The notes under the pieces: model-generated | Seen by the model: only the letters and a program-made list of their open reading frames with translations | Told to the model about the DNA's origin: nothing | The model's database searches: none | Source of the DNA: Ruminococcaceae bacterium UBA2854 | Lineage (GTDB): Bacteria; Bacillota; Clostridia; Oscillospirales; Acutalibacteraceae | DNA: 39,899 nucleotides | Assembly (NCBI GenBank): GCA_002350765.1 | Contig: DEFK01000031.1 | Location: forward strand, 1-39,899 | Direction of reading: 5' to 3' | Translations under genes and position numbers: made by a program | Part shown: in pieces, positions 1 through 8,207 of the stretch | Position numbering within the stretch: position 1 is the stretch's first letter | How the letters are laid out: each line of letters opens with the position of its first letter

Positions 1-50
1 GTTGTTTAATTTTCAAGGTTCTTGCGCCGTCGCACTTTTATGCGGCGAAC
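1..50 (-). other. Putative rRNA operon leader (5' part, runs off the left edge)
   Basis: On the minus strand, the sequence after the promoter at 57-85 forms a short GC-rich hairpin (CGCCG paired with CGGCG). It then reads GAACCTTGAAAATTAAACAA. This resembles the boxA-like leader and spacer sequence that precedes 16S or 23S rRNA in Bacillota (type CTTTGAAAACT). No rRNA body lies inside the window, so the assignment rests on this short motif and the strength of the promoter. Any other highly expressed stable RNA would be an alternative. Confidence 0.55.
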
Positions 51-56
51 ATTAAG

Positions 57-85
57 ATTATATTACATTAACCTCCAAATGTCAA
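57..85 (-). promoter_or_regulatory. Perfect sigma-A promoter, probably rRNA operon
   Basis: On the minus strand TTGACA (80-85) is followed by a 17-bp spacer and TATAAT (57-62), a full consensus match. Upstream of the -35 box (86-130) the DNA carries A- and T-tracts like an UP element. Transcription would start near position 50 and leave the window leftwards. It diverges from the promoter of the gene at 233. Confidence 0.85.
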
Positions 86-176
86 TATCTTTTTTGAAAA
101 AATTTTAATTATTTTTAAAAAAGTTTTTAACTTTCGACAAATATCCTTTTATTAATACTTTTTTACTACAATTTTA

Positions 177-205
177 TTGATTTTACGACCAATTTAGGAT
201 AGAAT
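177..205 (+). promoter_or_regulatory. Sigma-A promoter for the zinc-ribbon membrane protein
   Basis: TTGATT (177-182), a 17-bp spacer, then TAGAAT (200-205). The start codon at 233 follows a GAGGTGG ribosome binding site at 222-228. Confidence 0.65.
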
Positions 206-232
206 AAATACAGCTAATAACGAGGTGGTATT

Positions 233-1558
233 ATGATTAGAAGTCCATATCAGCAAAACATTAATATAATGAAAGACTTTTTCAGAAAGCCTGTTGTATT
301 ATTGCTTTCTGTTTTCACTTTTCTAACGCTTATTTTTCAGATTACGGTTTCTTTTCTTAACCCTTTCGGCGCGATTGTAAACAGATTTCTCAGTTCTTAC
401 CTGAATTCAATAGGCGCGTCACAGGTTAACGTTAATCAAACTGCTCCCCCGAGTGTAAATCTTTTTTCGTCTGTTTCATTCAGCAGTATATTAACTATAC
501 TTTTCGCGGTTGCGTTTCTATTAATGTATTTGCAAAGTAAGCAGGAAAAGGCTAATCTTTCCGCTCCGTCTACTTTGTTTAAGGTTATCTCGATAATTAA
601 TGTTGTTTTAGTTTCACTTTTGACCTTAATCTCGGCAGCGGTTGTAGCAATTCTTTTACTGGTTACTCCCGCGCTGCAAGCAAATCCCGAGTACGTGGAC
701 AATCCCGCTGTCGGAATGTTGGCAGGTTTAAGCGTTGCTTTATGCGTGATCCTCATTCCGCTTTGTGTAATGCTTTTACTTAACGCTATCGGACAGCTTT
801 TATTCGCGAACTCGATAAAATCCAGTCTGACTTCAATTTATTTAAAAAGAAAAGGCGCTGTTCTTTACGGCGTAATGGAATTTATCTTAGCGGCTTATAC
901 AATTTCAAAGGGAATCTTTATTGTAATATTCATTTTAATATTTAACAGTCAATATAACGTTATTATTGAGCCGTTACCTATTACACTGATTATTATGCAG
1001 CTGTTATTTACGACAGCAACCGATGTAATTATGGGAGTTCTGGCTATTAAATATTCCGTGTATATAAAGAAAATTTCGCAAAAATTCAGAATCGAAATCC
1101 CCGACGAGCCCGCGCAGGTTGAGAACAACGGACAACCCGTTTTCAATTCAGCTCCCGTAGCCGCTCCCGCGTTTAACAACAACTTCAACCCGTACGACAC
1201 CGCGCCGTCACCCGCGCCTCAGGCGGAAATCCCTCAGGCGCCTGTCAGAGAGGATTTCGCGCAGCAGCCGATTCAGCCTTTCGATACGCCCGACGTAATC
1301 GAAAACACCGTTGAACCCGCGGAAGTTGTCGCAGAGCAAGCGCCTGTAGTTGAAACGCCTGTAGTCGAAACAACTCAAGTTGAGGAAACTGTTGCAGAGC
1401 AAGCTCCTGTAGTCGAAGCGCCTCAAGTCGAGGAAGCTACTCAAGAGGTTATTACAGAAAAACGTCTTCCCTGCTTCTGTACGGAATGCGGCAAGCCCGT
1501 TAAACCAGGCGACCACTACTGCAACAACTGCGGAAAAGAAGTTTTCTACGATTTATAA
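233..1558 (+). CDS. Multi-pass membrane protein with C-terminal zinc ribbon
   Basis: Specific function is not recognised. The N-terminal two thirds (residues about 20-285) contain roughly six hydrophobic membrane segments. A low-complexity cytoplasmic or linker region follows (about 300-410), rich in Pro, Val, Glu and Ala, with near-repeats of the type APVVE-PVVE-TQVEE. The last 25 residues form a zinc ribbon with two CxxCG knuckles (CTECG and CNNCG) separated by ten residues, as in the zinc-ribbon domains found at the ends of many Bacillota membrane proteins. The gene has its own promoter (177-205), a good ribosome binding site and a terminator (1567-1592), so it is monocistronic. The linker repeats make length variation between strains likely. 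The reading frame is secure but no activity can be assigned. Confidence 0.85.
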   Translation: MIRSPYQQNINIMKDFFRKPVVLLLSVFTFLTLIFQITVSFLNPFGAIVNRFLSSYLNSIGASQVNVNQTAPPSVNLFSSVSFSSILTILFAVAFLLMYLQSKQEKANLSAPSTLFKVISIINVVLVSLLTLISAAVVAILLLVTPALQANPEYVDNPAVGMLAGLSVALCVILIPLCVMLLLNAIGQLLFANSIKSSLTSIYLKRKGAVLYGVMEFILAAYTISKGIFIVIFILIFNSQYNVIIEPLPITLIIMQLLFTTATDVIMGVLAIKYSVYIKKISQKFRIEIPDEPAQVENNGQPVFNSAPVAAPAFNNNFNPYDTAPSPAPQAEIPQAPVREDFAQQPIQPFDTPDVIENTVEPAEVVAEQAPVVETPVVETTQVEETVAEQAPVVEAPQVEEATQEVITEKRLPCFCTECGKPVKPGDHYCNNCGKEVFYDL

Positions 1559-1566
1559 TATAGTAT

Positions 1567-1592
1567 AGCGGTGGACATAAAAATCCACCGCT
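1567..1592 (+). terminator. Rho-independent terminator
   Basis: Nine-bp stem AGCGGTGGA/TCCACCGCT with an 8-nt loop, followed by GTTTTATT, directly after the stop codon of the zinc-ribbon membrane protein. Confidence 0.85.
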
Positions 1593-1667
1593 GTTTTATT
1601 GTCATTATAAACAAAAACAAGACATACTTTTTGTTTAAAAAGCAGAATGTCAAAAACTAAGAAAAAA

Positions 1668-1710
1668 TTGAAACTTTTTTCCTCTTTTTCGGCACTACTA
1701 TAGTGAAAGG
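1668..1710 (+). promoter_or_regulatory. Shared Ig-family promoter/operator module, copy 1
   Basis: TTGAAACTTTTTTCC (1668-1682) is followed, 25 bp from its first base, by the palindrome CACTACTATAGTG (1693-1705) and then AAAGG. The same arrangement with identical spacing lies upstream of two paralogues at the right end of the window (36957-36994 and 38397-38434). The TGAAAC box, T-tract and 16-bp gap before G(A/G)CACT look more like an ECF-type promoter than a sigma-A one. The regulator is not identified. Confidence 0.6.
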
Positions 1711-1778
1711 AAAAATTTTTAAAAATTGGTATCAAAATTTAGATTTCCTTCGTCTATATTATTAAGGAGGTTTAAAAA

Positions 1779-2980
1779 ATGAAAAGAGTTATAACTTTAG
1801 TATTATCATTAATTATCTTGACTGGAGCGTTTTCGATATTACCGTCTTCGGCAACCGCCGCAAGCTCGGATAATGTTCCTATAGTTGATAAAACGATTTA
1901 TCTTTACACCAACAAAATTTTTACGGGCGGAAATTGGCATAAAACCTACGATGAATCATTCAAAAACAGCGAGTACTTATATAATGAAAATAAATATTCC
2001 TATGACGACGATGGTTATTATATAAATATTGCGGGTAAAAAACTGACCTCACACCGAAAAAAGCCGATCATAACAATCTACAGATACGATTCATCTACTA
2101 AAAAACAGTCGTAAAAAAGCTTAGAATTACCGTTAAGAAAACAAGAAAGGTTAAGATTAAGGCCATTAATATCAATTATGGCGCAACCAAGGAATTAAAA
2201 CTCCCCAGCTACACAAAGGCGGTAAAATTTAAGTTCTCAAAAAAGAACATTATAAAAATCGAAGGTTCCTGGAATTATTATCATCCTATAATAAGAAGCT
2301 TAAATTACGGAACCGTTACAGTTAAAATGACCTTAAAGGGAACAAAAATTAAACTAGGCAGCTTTAAGGTTACGGTAAAAAACATTAAACCGTCTATCAG
2401 AAAAAAGTATAAAACTCTTACGCTTAAACACAGCTCCAAAGGAAATATATCAGGTGAGGACATTCATTTAAAGGATATGCTTTTATACCCTCGCTCCAAA
2501 GCAAAGTATTCGGTTTCAATAAAAAACAAAAAAACAGCCGGAACATATTATTCATACCCCGACACGGTTATCTACGCGCGCAAAAGCGGTAAAACCAAAG
2601 CCGTTGTATACGAAACACTTTACGGTAAAAAAAGAAAAATCGGATCGTTTAATATCAGGATAAAAAAAGCAAAAATGAAAGATGTATTGGCGTACGAAGC
2701 GTCAAAAGACGCATTGGATATTAACGATATTATACTTAAACCCAATGAAAGTGTAAATCTGAAGAAGTATATCGTCGATTTGCTTTCCGATTTTAAAAAG
2801 AGCGAATACAAAATAAGCTACTACGCAAATTATCCCGAAGCATTATCCGTCGACAAAAAAGGCGTCGTAACCTGTCATTCTAAACCCGATATTATAAACC
2901 CATATATTTTCTATACAGTTAATTTTTCCGACGGGTCAAAATACGAATGGTTCGCGGATATATGGATTGATGATGATTAA
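1779..2980 (+). pseudogene. Secreted Ig-like family protein, frameshifted
   Basis: A full-length relative (about 400 residues) of the four paralogues at 34343-39869, split by a frameshift. The first piece (1779-2114) has a signal peptide (MKRVITLVLSLIILTGAF) and the N-terminal domain, and stops at a TAA in the A6 run at 2100-2105. The rest continues in another frame from about 2102 to 2980 as VVKKLRITVKKTRKVKI, matching the paralogues' conserved K(F/Y)R(I/L)TV step. It keeps the family's repeated pattern KxGSFKVTVK and the C-terminal DGS...F-D-W region. Adding one A to the A6 run would restore a single frame. The start follows AAGGAGG and the conserved promoter module at 1668-1710. It could be a recent pseudogene, a phase-variable gene or a sequencing error. 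The ATG at 2327 lacks a signal peptide and is unlikely to be a genuine separate start. Confidence 0.75.
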
Positions 2981-2993
2981 CAGACAAAACTTA

Positions 2994-3021
2994 AGCGCTG
3001 AACTCAAGTGAGCTCAGCGCT
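2994..3021. terminator. Bidirectional terminator
   Basis: Long hairpin: AGCGCTGA/TCAGCGCT extended by CTCA/TGAG with one unpaired base on each side, flanked by A-rich and T-rich sequence. It sits between the convergent Ig-family gene and the lipoprotein gene and can serve both. Confidence 0.85.
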
Positions 3022-3033
3022 TTTTATTATCTA

Positions 3034-3657
3034 TTATTTCTTTTCTGCTTTAGCGGTTGTTTCCTGAACATCGGATTTTTCTTCGCTATCAGTTTTTTCT
3101 CCGCTGTTTGCTTTAAAGCTCTTAAACGCCTTTACCGCGTTCATCTTGGTTTTATAAGCGTCGGAGTTTTTATCGTTAGCCGCGGGATTCGAATAAACCA
3201 TAAGATACTTTCCGTTATCCGAAAGATAAGCGGGGATAGTTTCTCCGTAGAGAGTGAAGGTGCCGTTGCTCTTAACGCTCTCGATTACCTTATCGCGGGT
3301 GCTGTTATCCTTTGTGAAATTAAAGGAATAAAGCTCAACGCGGGTATCGCCGTCGATATACTTATAACCCTTTTCGGCGCCGATTTTATCCGCCTGCATT
3401 TTTACAATATTATTCTGGTCGTCGGTTTTTATATAACCCCACGCTTTCATATAATCACGCAGACCCTCGTAGGTATCGCTGTACTTACTGTCGCTTACTG
3501 TCTTAGCTTTAGCCTCGGTAGCCTTTGTGGCGCTATCCGCCGCAGTTGTAGAAGCAATCTTGCTTTTATCCTTTATTCCCGCGTCGGGGTCATAACACGA
3601 CGCAAAGGATAAAGCTATCACGAATACGGCTAAAGCCGCTATTAATACTCTTTTCAT
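3034..3657 (-). CDS. Small secreted lipoprotein
   Basis: Function not recognised. The 207-residue product begins with a lysine/arginine start and a hydrophobic stretch ending in the lipobox FASC (Cys about residue 20), so it should be a diacylglyceryl-anchored lipoprotein. A low-complexity Ala/Thr/Lys/Ser linker follows to about residue 55. A compact domain of about 110 residues comes next, and the tail is charged and Glu/Lys/Ser-rich. The gene starts 13 bp downstream of secA and probably shares its transcript, ending at the terminator 2994-3021. The context, export machinery and wall synthesis, fits an envelope role but does not define one. Confidence 0.8.
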   Translation of the reverse strand: MKRVLIAALAVFVIALSFASCYDPDAGIKDKSKIASTTAADSATKATEAKAKTVSDSKYSDTYEGLRDYMKAWGYIKTDDQNNIVKMQADKIGAEKGYKYIDGDTRVELYSFNFTKDNSTRDKVIESVKSNGTFTLYGETIPAYLSDNGKYLMVYSNPAANDKNSDAYKTKMNAVKAFKSFKANSGEKTDSEEKSDVQETTAKAEKK

Positions 3658-3670
3658 TTAGAAACCTCCA

Positions 3671-6544
3671 TTACTCGTTGCGTCCGCAGCATTTTTTATA
3701 TTTCTTACCGCTTCCGCAGGGGCAGAGATCGTTACGTCCGATTTTCTTGCCTTTGCGGATTGTTTTATTCGCGGAGTCAGTTCCGTCGCCCGAGGTAGCG
3801 GTAGGCTCGGCTACCTTTTTGCGTTTAAGCGCGTTCTTTACAACGTCGCCCTGATCCTCGGTTTCGTCATCGCCGTCCTCGGCGCCTAATCTAGCGTTGG
3901 CTGCTTTCTGGGCGGCTAAGCGCTTAGCGGCGGCTATAGCCTCGCGGCGTTTCTGCTGCTCGCGGATACGCTTCGGCTGGGTAAGCATAAGCTTGATTGT
4001 ATCCTCGTGGATAGCGGCAATCATATCGTCGAACATATCAAAGCCCTTTAAACGGTACTCAACAACGGGGTCGTGCTGGCCGTAGGAGAGCAGGTGGATA
4101 CCCGCTTTAAGCTGTTCCATATCGTCTATATGATCCATCCAGTGGGTATCAACGCTTCTAAGAAGATATACACGCTCCATCTCGCGGATAGTTTCCTCGG
4201 GGAGAAGCTTCTCGTTTTCGGCGTAAATCTCCTTAGCGTCCTCAACGATCATATCCCTGATTTCTTCGGGCTCGATATTCTCCAAATCCTCAGCGGAGAA
4301 TCTATACTTATCGCGGTCGGTAATCGCCCAGTCGTAGTAAGTATCGACAAGAGAATGTATATTCCAGTTGTCGCGGATGTCGGCGGGTAAGAAATTGTTT
4401 ACCGTAGCCTCGACATGCTCGTCAATCATATTGATAATAGAGTCGTGGATATTCTCGCCGTTAAGAACCTGGTCACGCTGGGTATAAATAATCTCACGCT
4501 GTTTATTCATAACGTCGTCGTACTGGAGTACGTCCTTACGTATTCCGAAGTTACGAAGCTCAACCTTTTCCTGGGAGCCTTCGATAATATTGGTAAGCAT
4601 TTTATTTTCGATAGGCATATCCTCATCGACATTCATTCTCGAAAGCATAGCCTTCATTCTGTCGCCGCCGAACAGACGCATTAAATCGTCCTCGGTAGAA
4701 AGGAAGAAACGGCTTGTACCCGGGTCGCCCTGACGACCCGCGCGTCCGCGGAGCTGGTTATCGATACGGCGCGACTCGTGGCGTTCCGTACCGATGATAA
4801 AGAGTCCGCCCGCTTCTCTTACCTTATCGGCTTCTTCTTTAATTTCTTCGCTGTATTTTTCGTTTAATTCGGCGAAAATCTTTCTCGCCTCTAAGATTTC
4901 CTCGTCGTCGGTCTCGGCAAAGCCCGTAGCCTCGGCTATCAGCTCATCATCTATACCCTGCTTACGCATCGACGCCTTGGCGAGGTACTCGGCGTTACCG
5001 CCGAGGATAATATCAGTACCACGGCCCGCCATATTTGTAGCGATCGTTACCGCTCCGAGCTTACCTGCCTGGGCGATAATTTCCGCTTCTTTTTCGTGCT
5101 GTTTAGCGTTTAAGACATTGTGCTTAATTCCACGCTTTTTAAGCATTTTTGAAAGAAGCTCGGATTTTTCGATTGATATTGTACCAACGAGCACAGGCTG
5201 TCCTTTTTTATTCGCCTCTACAATCTGGTCGATTACGGCGTTGAATTTACCCATTTCGGTCTGGAATACTGAATCGGGAAGGTCAACTCTCGCGAGGGGT
5301 TTATTGGTCGGGATTTCAACAACGTCGAGCTTATAGATTTCCTGGAACTCGTTTTGCTCGGTCATAGCCGTACCTGTCATACCCGAAAGCTTGTTGTAAA
5401 GACGGAAGTAGTTCTGGAAGGTAATAGTGGCGAGAGTTTTGCTCTCGTTCTGAACCTTAACTCCCTCTTTAGCCTCGATAGCCTGGTGCAGACCTTCGTT
5501 ATAGCGTCTGCCGTACATAAGACGACCCGTAAACTCATCGACGATAATAATTTCGCCGTCCTTAACAACGTAGTCTACGTCACGCTTCATAATACCGTTA
5601 GCTTTAATAGCCTGGTTAACGTGGTGCTGGATCGTCAGGTTTTCGGGATCGGTCAAGTTATCTATATTAAAGAATTCCTCGGCTTTTCTGACACCGCTCT
5701 GGGTTAATGTCGCGGACTTCGCTTTTTCGTCTACAACATAGTCGATACCCTGCTCGGCGTAGTAGCTCTCCATATCCTCTTTAGCGTCGGTTTCGGTAAA
5801 ACGCTTAACCGTTAAGGTCTTGGCTAAGCGGTTAGCCTGGGTATAGAGTTCGGTGGATTTATCTCCCTGTCCGCTGATAATAAGCGGTGTACGGGCTTCA
5901 TCAATGAGGATTGAGTCAACCTCATCGACGATAGCGAACGCGTGGCCGCGCTGTACCTTTTCCTCTTTATAAACAACCATATTATCTCTAAGGTAGTCAA
6001 AGCCGAGTTCGTTATTTGTACCGTAGGTAATATCGGCGGCGTAAGCCTCCTTACGCTCCTCGTTATCGAGGTCGTGGACGATAAGTCCTACCGAAAGACC
6101 TAAGAAGCGGTAAAGCTTACCCATCCATTCGGAGTCACGGCGGGCGAGGTAATCGTTGACCGTAACGATATGGACGCCCTCTCCCGTAAGACCGTTAAGG
6201 TACGCGGGCAAGGTAGCAACTAAGGTTTTACCTTCACCTGTTTTCATCTCGGCGATACGTCCCTGGTGGAGAATAATTCCGCCGATAATCTGTACGGGGA
6301 AGTGTTTCATTCCGAGCACACGCACAGACGCTTCTCTACATACCGCGAAAGCCTCGGGGAGGATATCGTCGGTAGTTTCGCCGTTTTGCAGACGCTCTTT
6401 AAAAATATTAGTCTGATTTTTTAACTCCGTGTCGCTCATCGCGGCGTATTTGTCCTCAAGCGCGAGAACCTGTTCGGCTATAGGGTTAACCCTTTTTATC
6501 TCACGCTTGGAATAGTTTCCGAATAATGCCTTTAATGGATTCAT
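3671..6544 (-). CDS. secA: Preprotein translocase ATPase SecA
   Basis: SecA is the ATP-driven motor that pushes unfolded preproteins through SecYEG. The 957-residue product shows Walker A MKTGEGKT at about residues 100-107 and a DEAD-type box VDEVDSILIDEARTPL near residue 208. It also has the preprotein cross-linking region, the second helicase half with the TNMAGRGTDI and RGRAGRQGD motifs, and the helical scaffold. It ends in a SEC-C zinc-binding tail, GRNDLCPCGSGKKYKKCC. Length is at the long end for Bacillota, mostly from an insertion-bearing nucleotide domain and a charged linker before SEC-C. A GGAAAGGA ribosome binding site precedes the ATG. It lies 44 bp after the penicillin-binding protein gene in the same direction. 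No SecA2-like second copy is visible. The many ORFs on the opposite strand are shadows. Confidence 0.97.
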   Translation of the reverse strand: MNPLKALFGNYSKREIKRVNPIAEQVLALEDKYAAMSDTELKNQTNIFKERLQNGETTDDILPEAFAVCREASVRVLGMKHFPVQIIGGIILHQGRIAEMKTGEGKTLVATLPAYLNGLTGEGVHIVTVNDYLARRDSEWMGKLYRFLGLSVGLIVHDLDNEERKEAYAADITYGTNNELGFDYLRDNMVVYKEEKVQRGHAFAIVDEVDSILIDEARTPLIISGQGDKSTELYTQANRLAKTLTVKRFTETDAKEDMESYYAEQGIDYVVDEKAKSATLTQSGVRKAEEFFNIDNLTDPENLTIQHHVNQAIKANGIMKRDVDYVVKDGEIIIVDEFTGRLMYGRRYNEGLHQAIEAKEGVKVQNESKTLATITFQNYFRLYNKLSGMTGTAMTEQNEFQEIYKLDVVEIPTNKPLARVDLPDSVFQTEMGKFNAVIDQIVEANKKGQPVLVGTISIEKSELLSKMLKKRGIKHNVLNAKQHEKEAEIIAQAGKLGAVTIATNMAGRGTDIILGGNAEYLAKASMRKQGIDDELIAEATGFAETDDEEILEARKIFAELNEKYSEEIKEEADKVREAGGLFIIGTERHESRRIDNQLRGRAGRQGDPGTSRFFLSTEDDLMRLFGGDRMKAMLSRMNVDEDMPIENKMLTNIIEGSQEKVELRNFGIRKDVLQYDDVMNKQREIIYTQRDQVLNGENIHDSIINMIDEHVEATVNNFLPADIRDNWNIHSLVDTYYDWAITDRDKYRFSAEDLENIEPEEIRDMIVEDAKEIYAENEKLLPEETIREMERVYLLRSVDTHWMDHIDDMEQLKAGIHLLSYGQHDPVVEYRLKGFDMFDDMIAAIHEDTIKLMLTQPKRIREQQKRREAIAAAKRLAAQKAANARLGAEDGDDETEDQGDVVKNALKRKKVAEPTATSGDGTDSANKTIRKGKKIGRNDLCPCGSGKKYKKCCGRNE

Positions 6545-6588
6545 AAATCTTATCCTTTCCGTTTACTCCATAAATTTATACTGAATTT

Positions 6589-7992
6589 TTACGATTTTAT
6601 ACTTTTAGCCGCCTGGATCATCGCCGCCTTAGCGACCTGACCCGCTGTAGCGTAGCCGTACTCGCTGCTTCCGCGTACGATACACGCGAACGCTAACGGA
6701 CAATCGCTGTCAACGCTGTAGCCAACCATCCAGCCGTCGTTCTTTTCTTCGTCGGTACCTTTAAGCGTTTCGCCCGTACCTGTTTTGGCGCAGACTTTAA
6801 GTCCGCCGAACATATCGTCGCCGTAGTCGTTTACAACAGCGTAGCGCATAAGCTCCTGCAACTTTTCAGCTGTCGATTTAGAGAGCATTTTCTTTCCCTC
6901 TACGCCTGTTTTAGTAAGTCCTATATCGGCGAGTATGGAGCCCGAGTTTCCGCTTACAATGTACGGAATTACGGGAGTTCCTCCTTTAGCTATCGCTCCG
7001 CAGATTATAGCCATCTGCGTCGGGTTAACGGCGTCGGTATACTGTCCGACTCCCGCCCACGCGAGCTGGTTTTTATCCGCTTTCGATATATCGAAATGGC
7101 CTTTTTTCGTATTAACTCCGCTTATTTTAAAGCTTGCGTTAATGCCGAGCTTTTCAGCCGCTTCATTCATCTTCTTCTCGCCGAGCTCAACTGCAAGCTC
7201 CGCGAAAACTATATTACAGGAATGTCCGAACGCCTGCTTTAAATCGACCGTACCGTGCGAGCCGACGCAGGTTATATCGTTACCTCCGATATTCTCGGAG
7301 CCGTTACACGTCCAGGTTCTGTCCCATATATCGGGGATATTTTCAATCGCCGCCGCAGAAGTTACTATCTTAAAAATTGAACCCGGGGTATATGTTGAGG
7401 AGAGCACATTATCAAGATAAACGCCCTCGTATTCATCTTCGTTTTTCTTAGTTATTTTCGGCGGGCTGTTCGGGTCGTAGGTTTTTGTACTTACCGAACA
7501 GATAATCTCGCCCGTTTCATAATTATATATTACACAGGCTCCGCTGTCGTATTGTTTTAAAGCGTTGTACGCTGTTTTACAGGTTTTAGCGTCCACGGTA
7601 AGCTCCATATCGTGCCCGTGGCGGAAGCTTTGGGGCATATTAAGTCCCCATATAAAGCTGTAGCCCGTGAGCTCCGAACGGAACCTGCTTTGGATAGCCG
7701 TAGAAATATTAAGCGAATTATCGCCTACAGTATGGAGGAGAGATTTTCTTACCTGTTTATTTGAATGATACACGCGTTTACCGTCTACGCTTTCGGCGAG
7801 CACGACGCCGTTGCGGTCGATAATCTTACCCGCCTGAACCAATCCGCCGTCGCCTGAAATATGGCCGTTATACGGCTGGTCTACCCAATCGGATGCGTTC
7901 AGGATCGTTTCAACTACCAGAAAGCCTAAACCGATTAGAAAGGCTATTACGACGATAAAAATCATCCACGAACGTTTCAGCGTTCTTTTCAT
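6589..7992 (-). CDS. Class B penicillin-binding protein (transpeptidase)
   Basis: A monofunctional D,D-transpeptidase that cross-links peptidoglycan outside the membrane. It has a single N-terminal membrane anchor (about residues 10-30) and a short dimerisation region starting IIDRNGVVLAES. The penicillin-binding domain carries the three active-site motifs: SIFK (nucleophile Ser about residue 205), SCN (about 258-260) and KTG (about 403-405). At 467 residues it is shorter than FtsI and matches the PbpA group encoded next to FHA and FtsW/RodA genes. The start at 7992 is chosen because GGGAG (8000-8004) sits 7 bp upstream; the ATG at 8025 adds 11 residues without a clear ribosome binding site. 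The upstream FHA-FtsW gene is its expected glycosyltransferase partner. Confidence 0.92.
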   Translation of the reverse strand: MKRTLKRSWMIFIVVIAFLIGLGFLVVETILNASDWVDQPYNGHISGDGGLVQAGKIIDRNGVVLAESVDGKRVYHSNKQVRKSLLHTVGDNSLNISTAIQSRFRSELTGYSFIWGLNMPQSFRHGHDMELTVDAKTCKTAYNALKQYDSGACVIYNYETGEIICSVSTKTYDPNSPPKITKKNEDEYEGVYLDNVLSSTYTPGSIFKIVTSAAAIENIPDIWDRTWTCNGSENIGGNDITCVGSHGTVDLKQAFGHSCNIVFAELAVELGEKKMNEAAEKLGINASFKISGVNTKKGHFDISKADKNQLAWAGVGQYTDAVNPTQMAIICGAIAKGGTPVIPYIVSGNSGSILADIGLTKTGVEGKKMLSKSTAEKLQELMRYAVVNDYGDDMFGGLKVCAKTGTGETLKGTDEEKNDGWMVGYSVDSDCPLAFACIVRGSSEYGYATAGQVAKAAMIQAAKSIKS

Positions 7993-8207
7993 CTTATCTC
8001 TCCCTTCCTTATTTTTTGTGTCCACATCAAACGCGGACGTTCCTATTGTATATGTGCTATCCCTCGTACCATTAGTACCCTATGAAGTTTTGGATAGAGA
8101 GGATACGTTCTGCGTTTTGGTTTTTTATCAACACTTGCAGTTCACTATTATACTGCCTGTTATACTGAGCGGTATTACTCGGAATGACCGCCTTCAAATA
8201 AACTATA

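Noticed and set aside
2098..2112. Programmed -1 ribosomal frameshift in the Ig-family gene
   Set aside because: The run does not form a proper X XXY YYZ heptamer in the zero frame (the preceding base is T), and no stimulatory stem follows closely. A plain indel or phase variation is simpler.
4794..5336. 180-codon open frame on the plus strand opposite secA
   Set aside because: It lies wholly inside secA, has no ribosome binding site, and its Ser/Ile/Pro-rich product reads like an antisense shadow. The same applies to frames at 4073-4390, 5354-5707, 6935-7420 and 13988-14374.
8150..8190. Short inverted match (CTGAGCGG...GGAATGACC) resembling the ends of the repeat at 24163-24347
   Set aside because: Only the terminal 8-10 bases agree and the interior is missing, so it may be chance or a degraded remnant. 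It was not listed as a feature.
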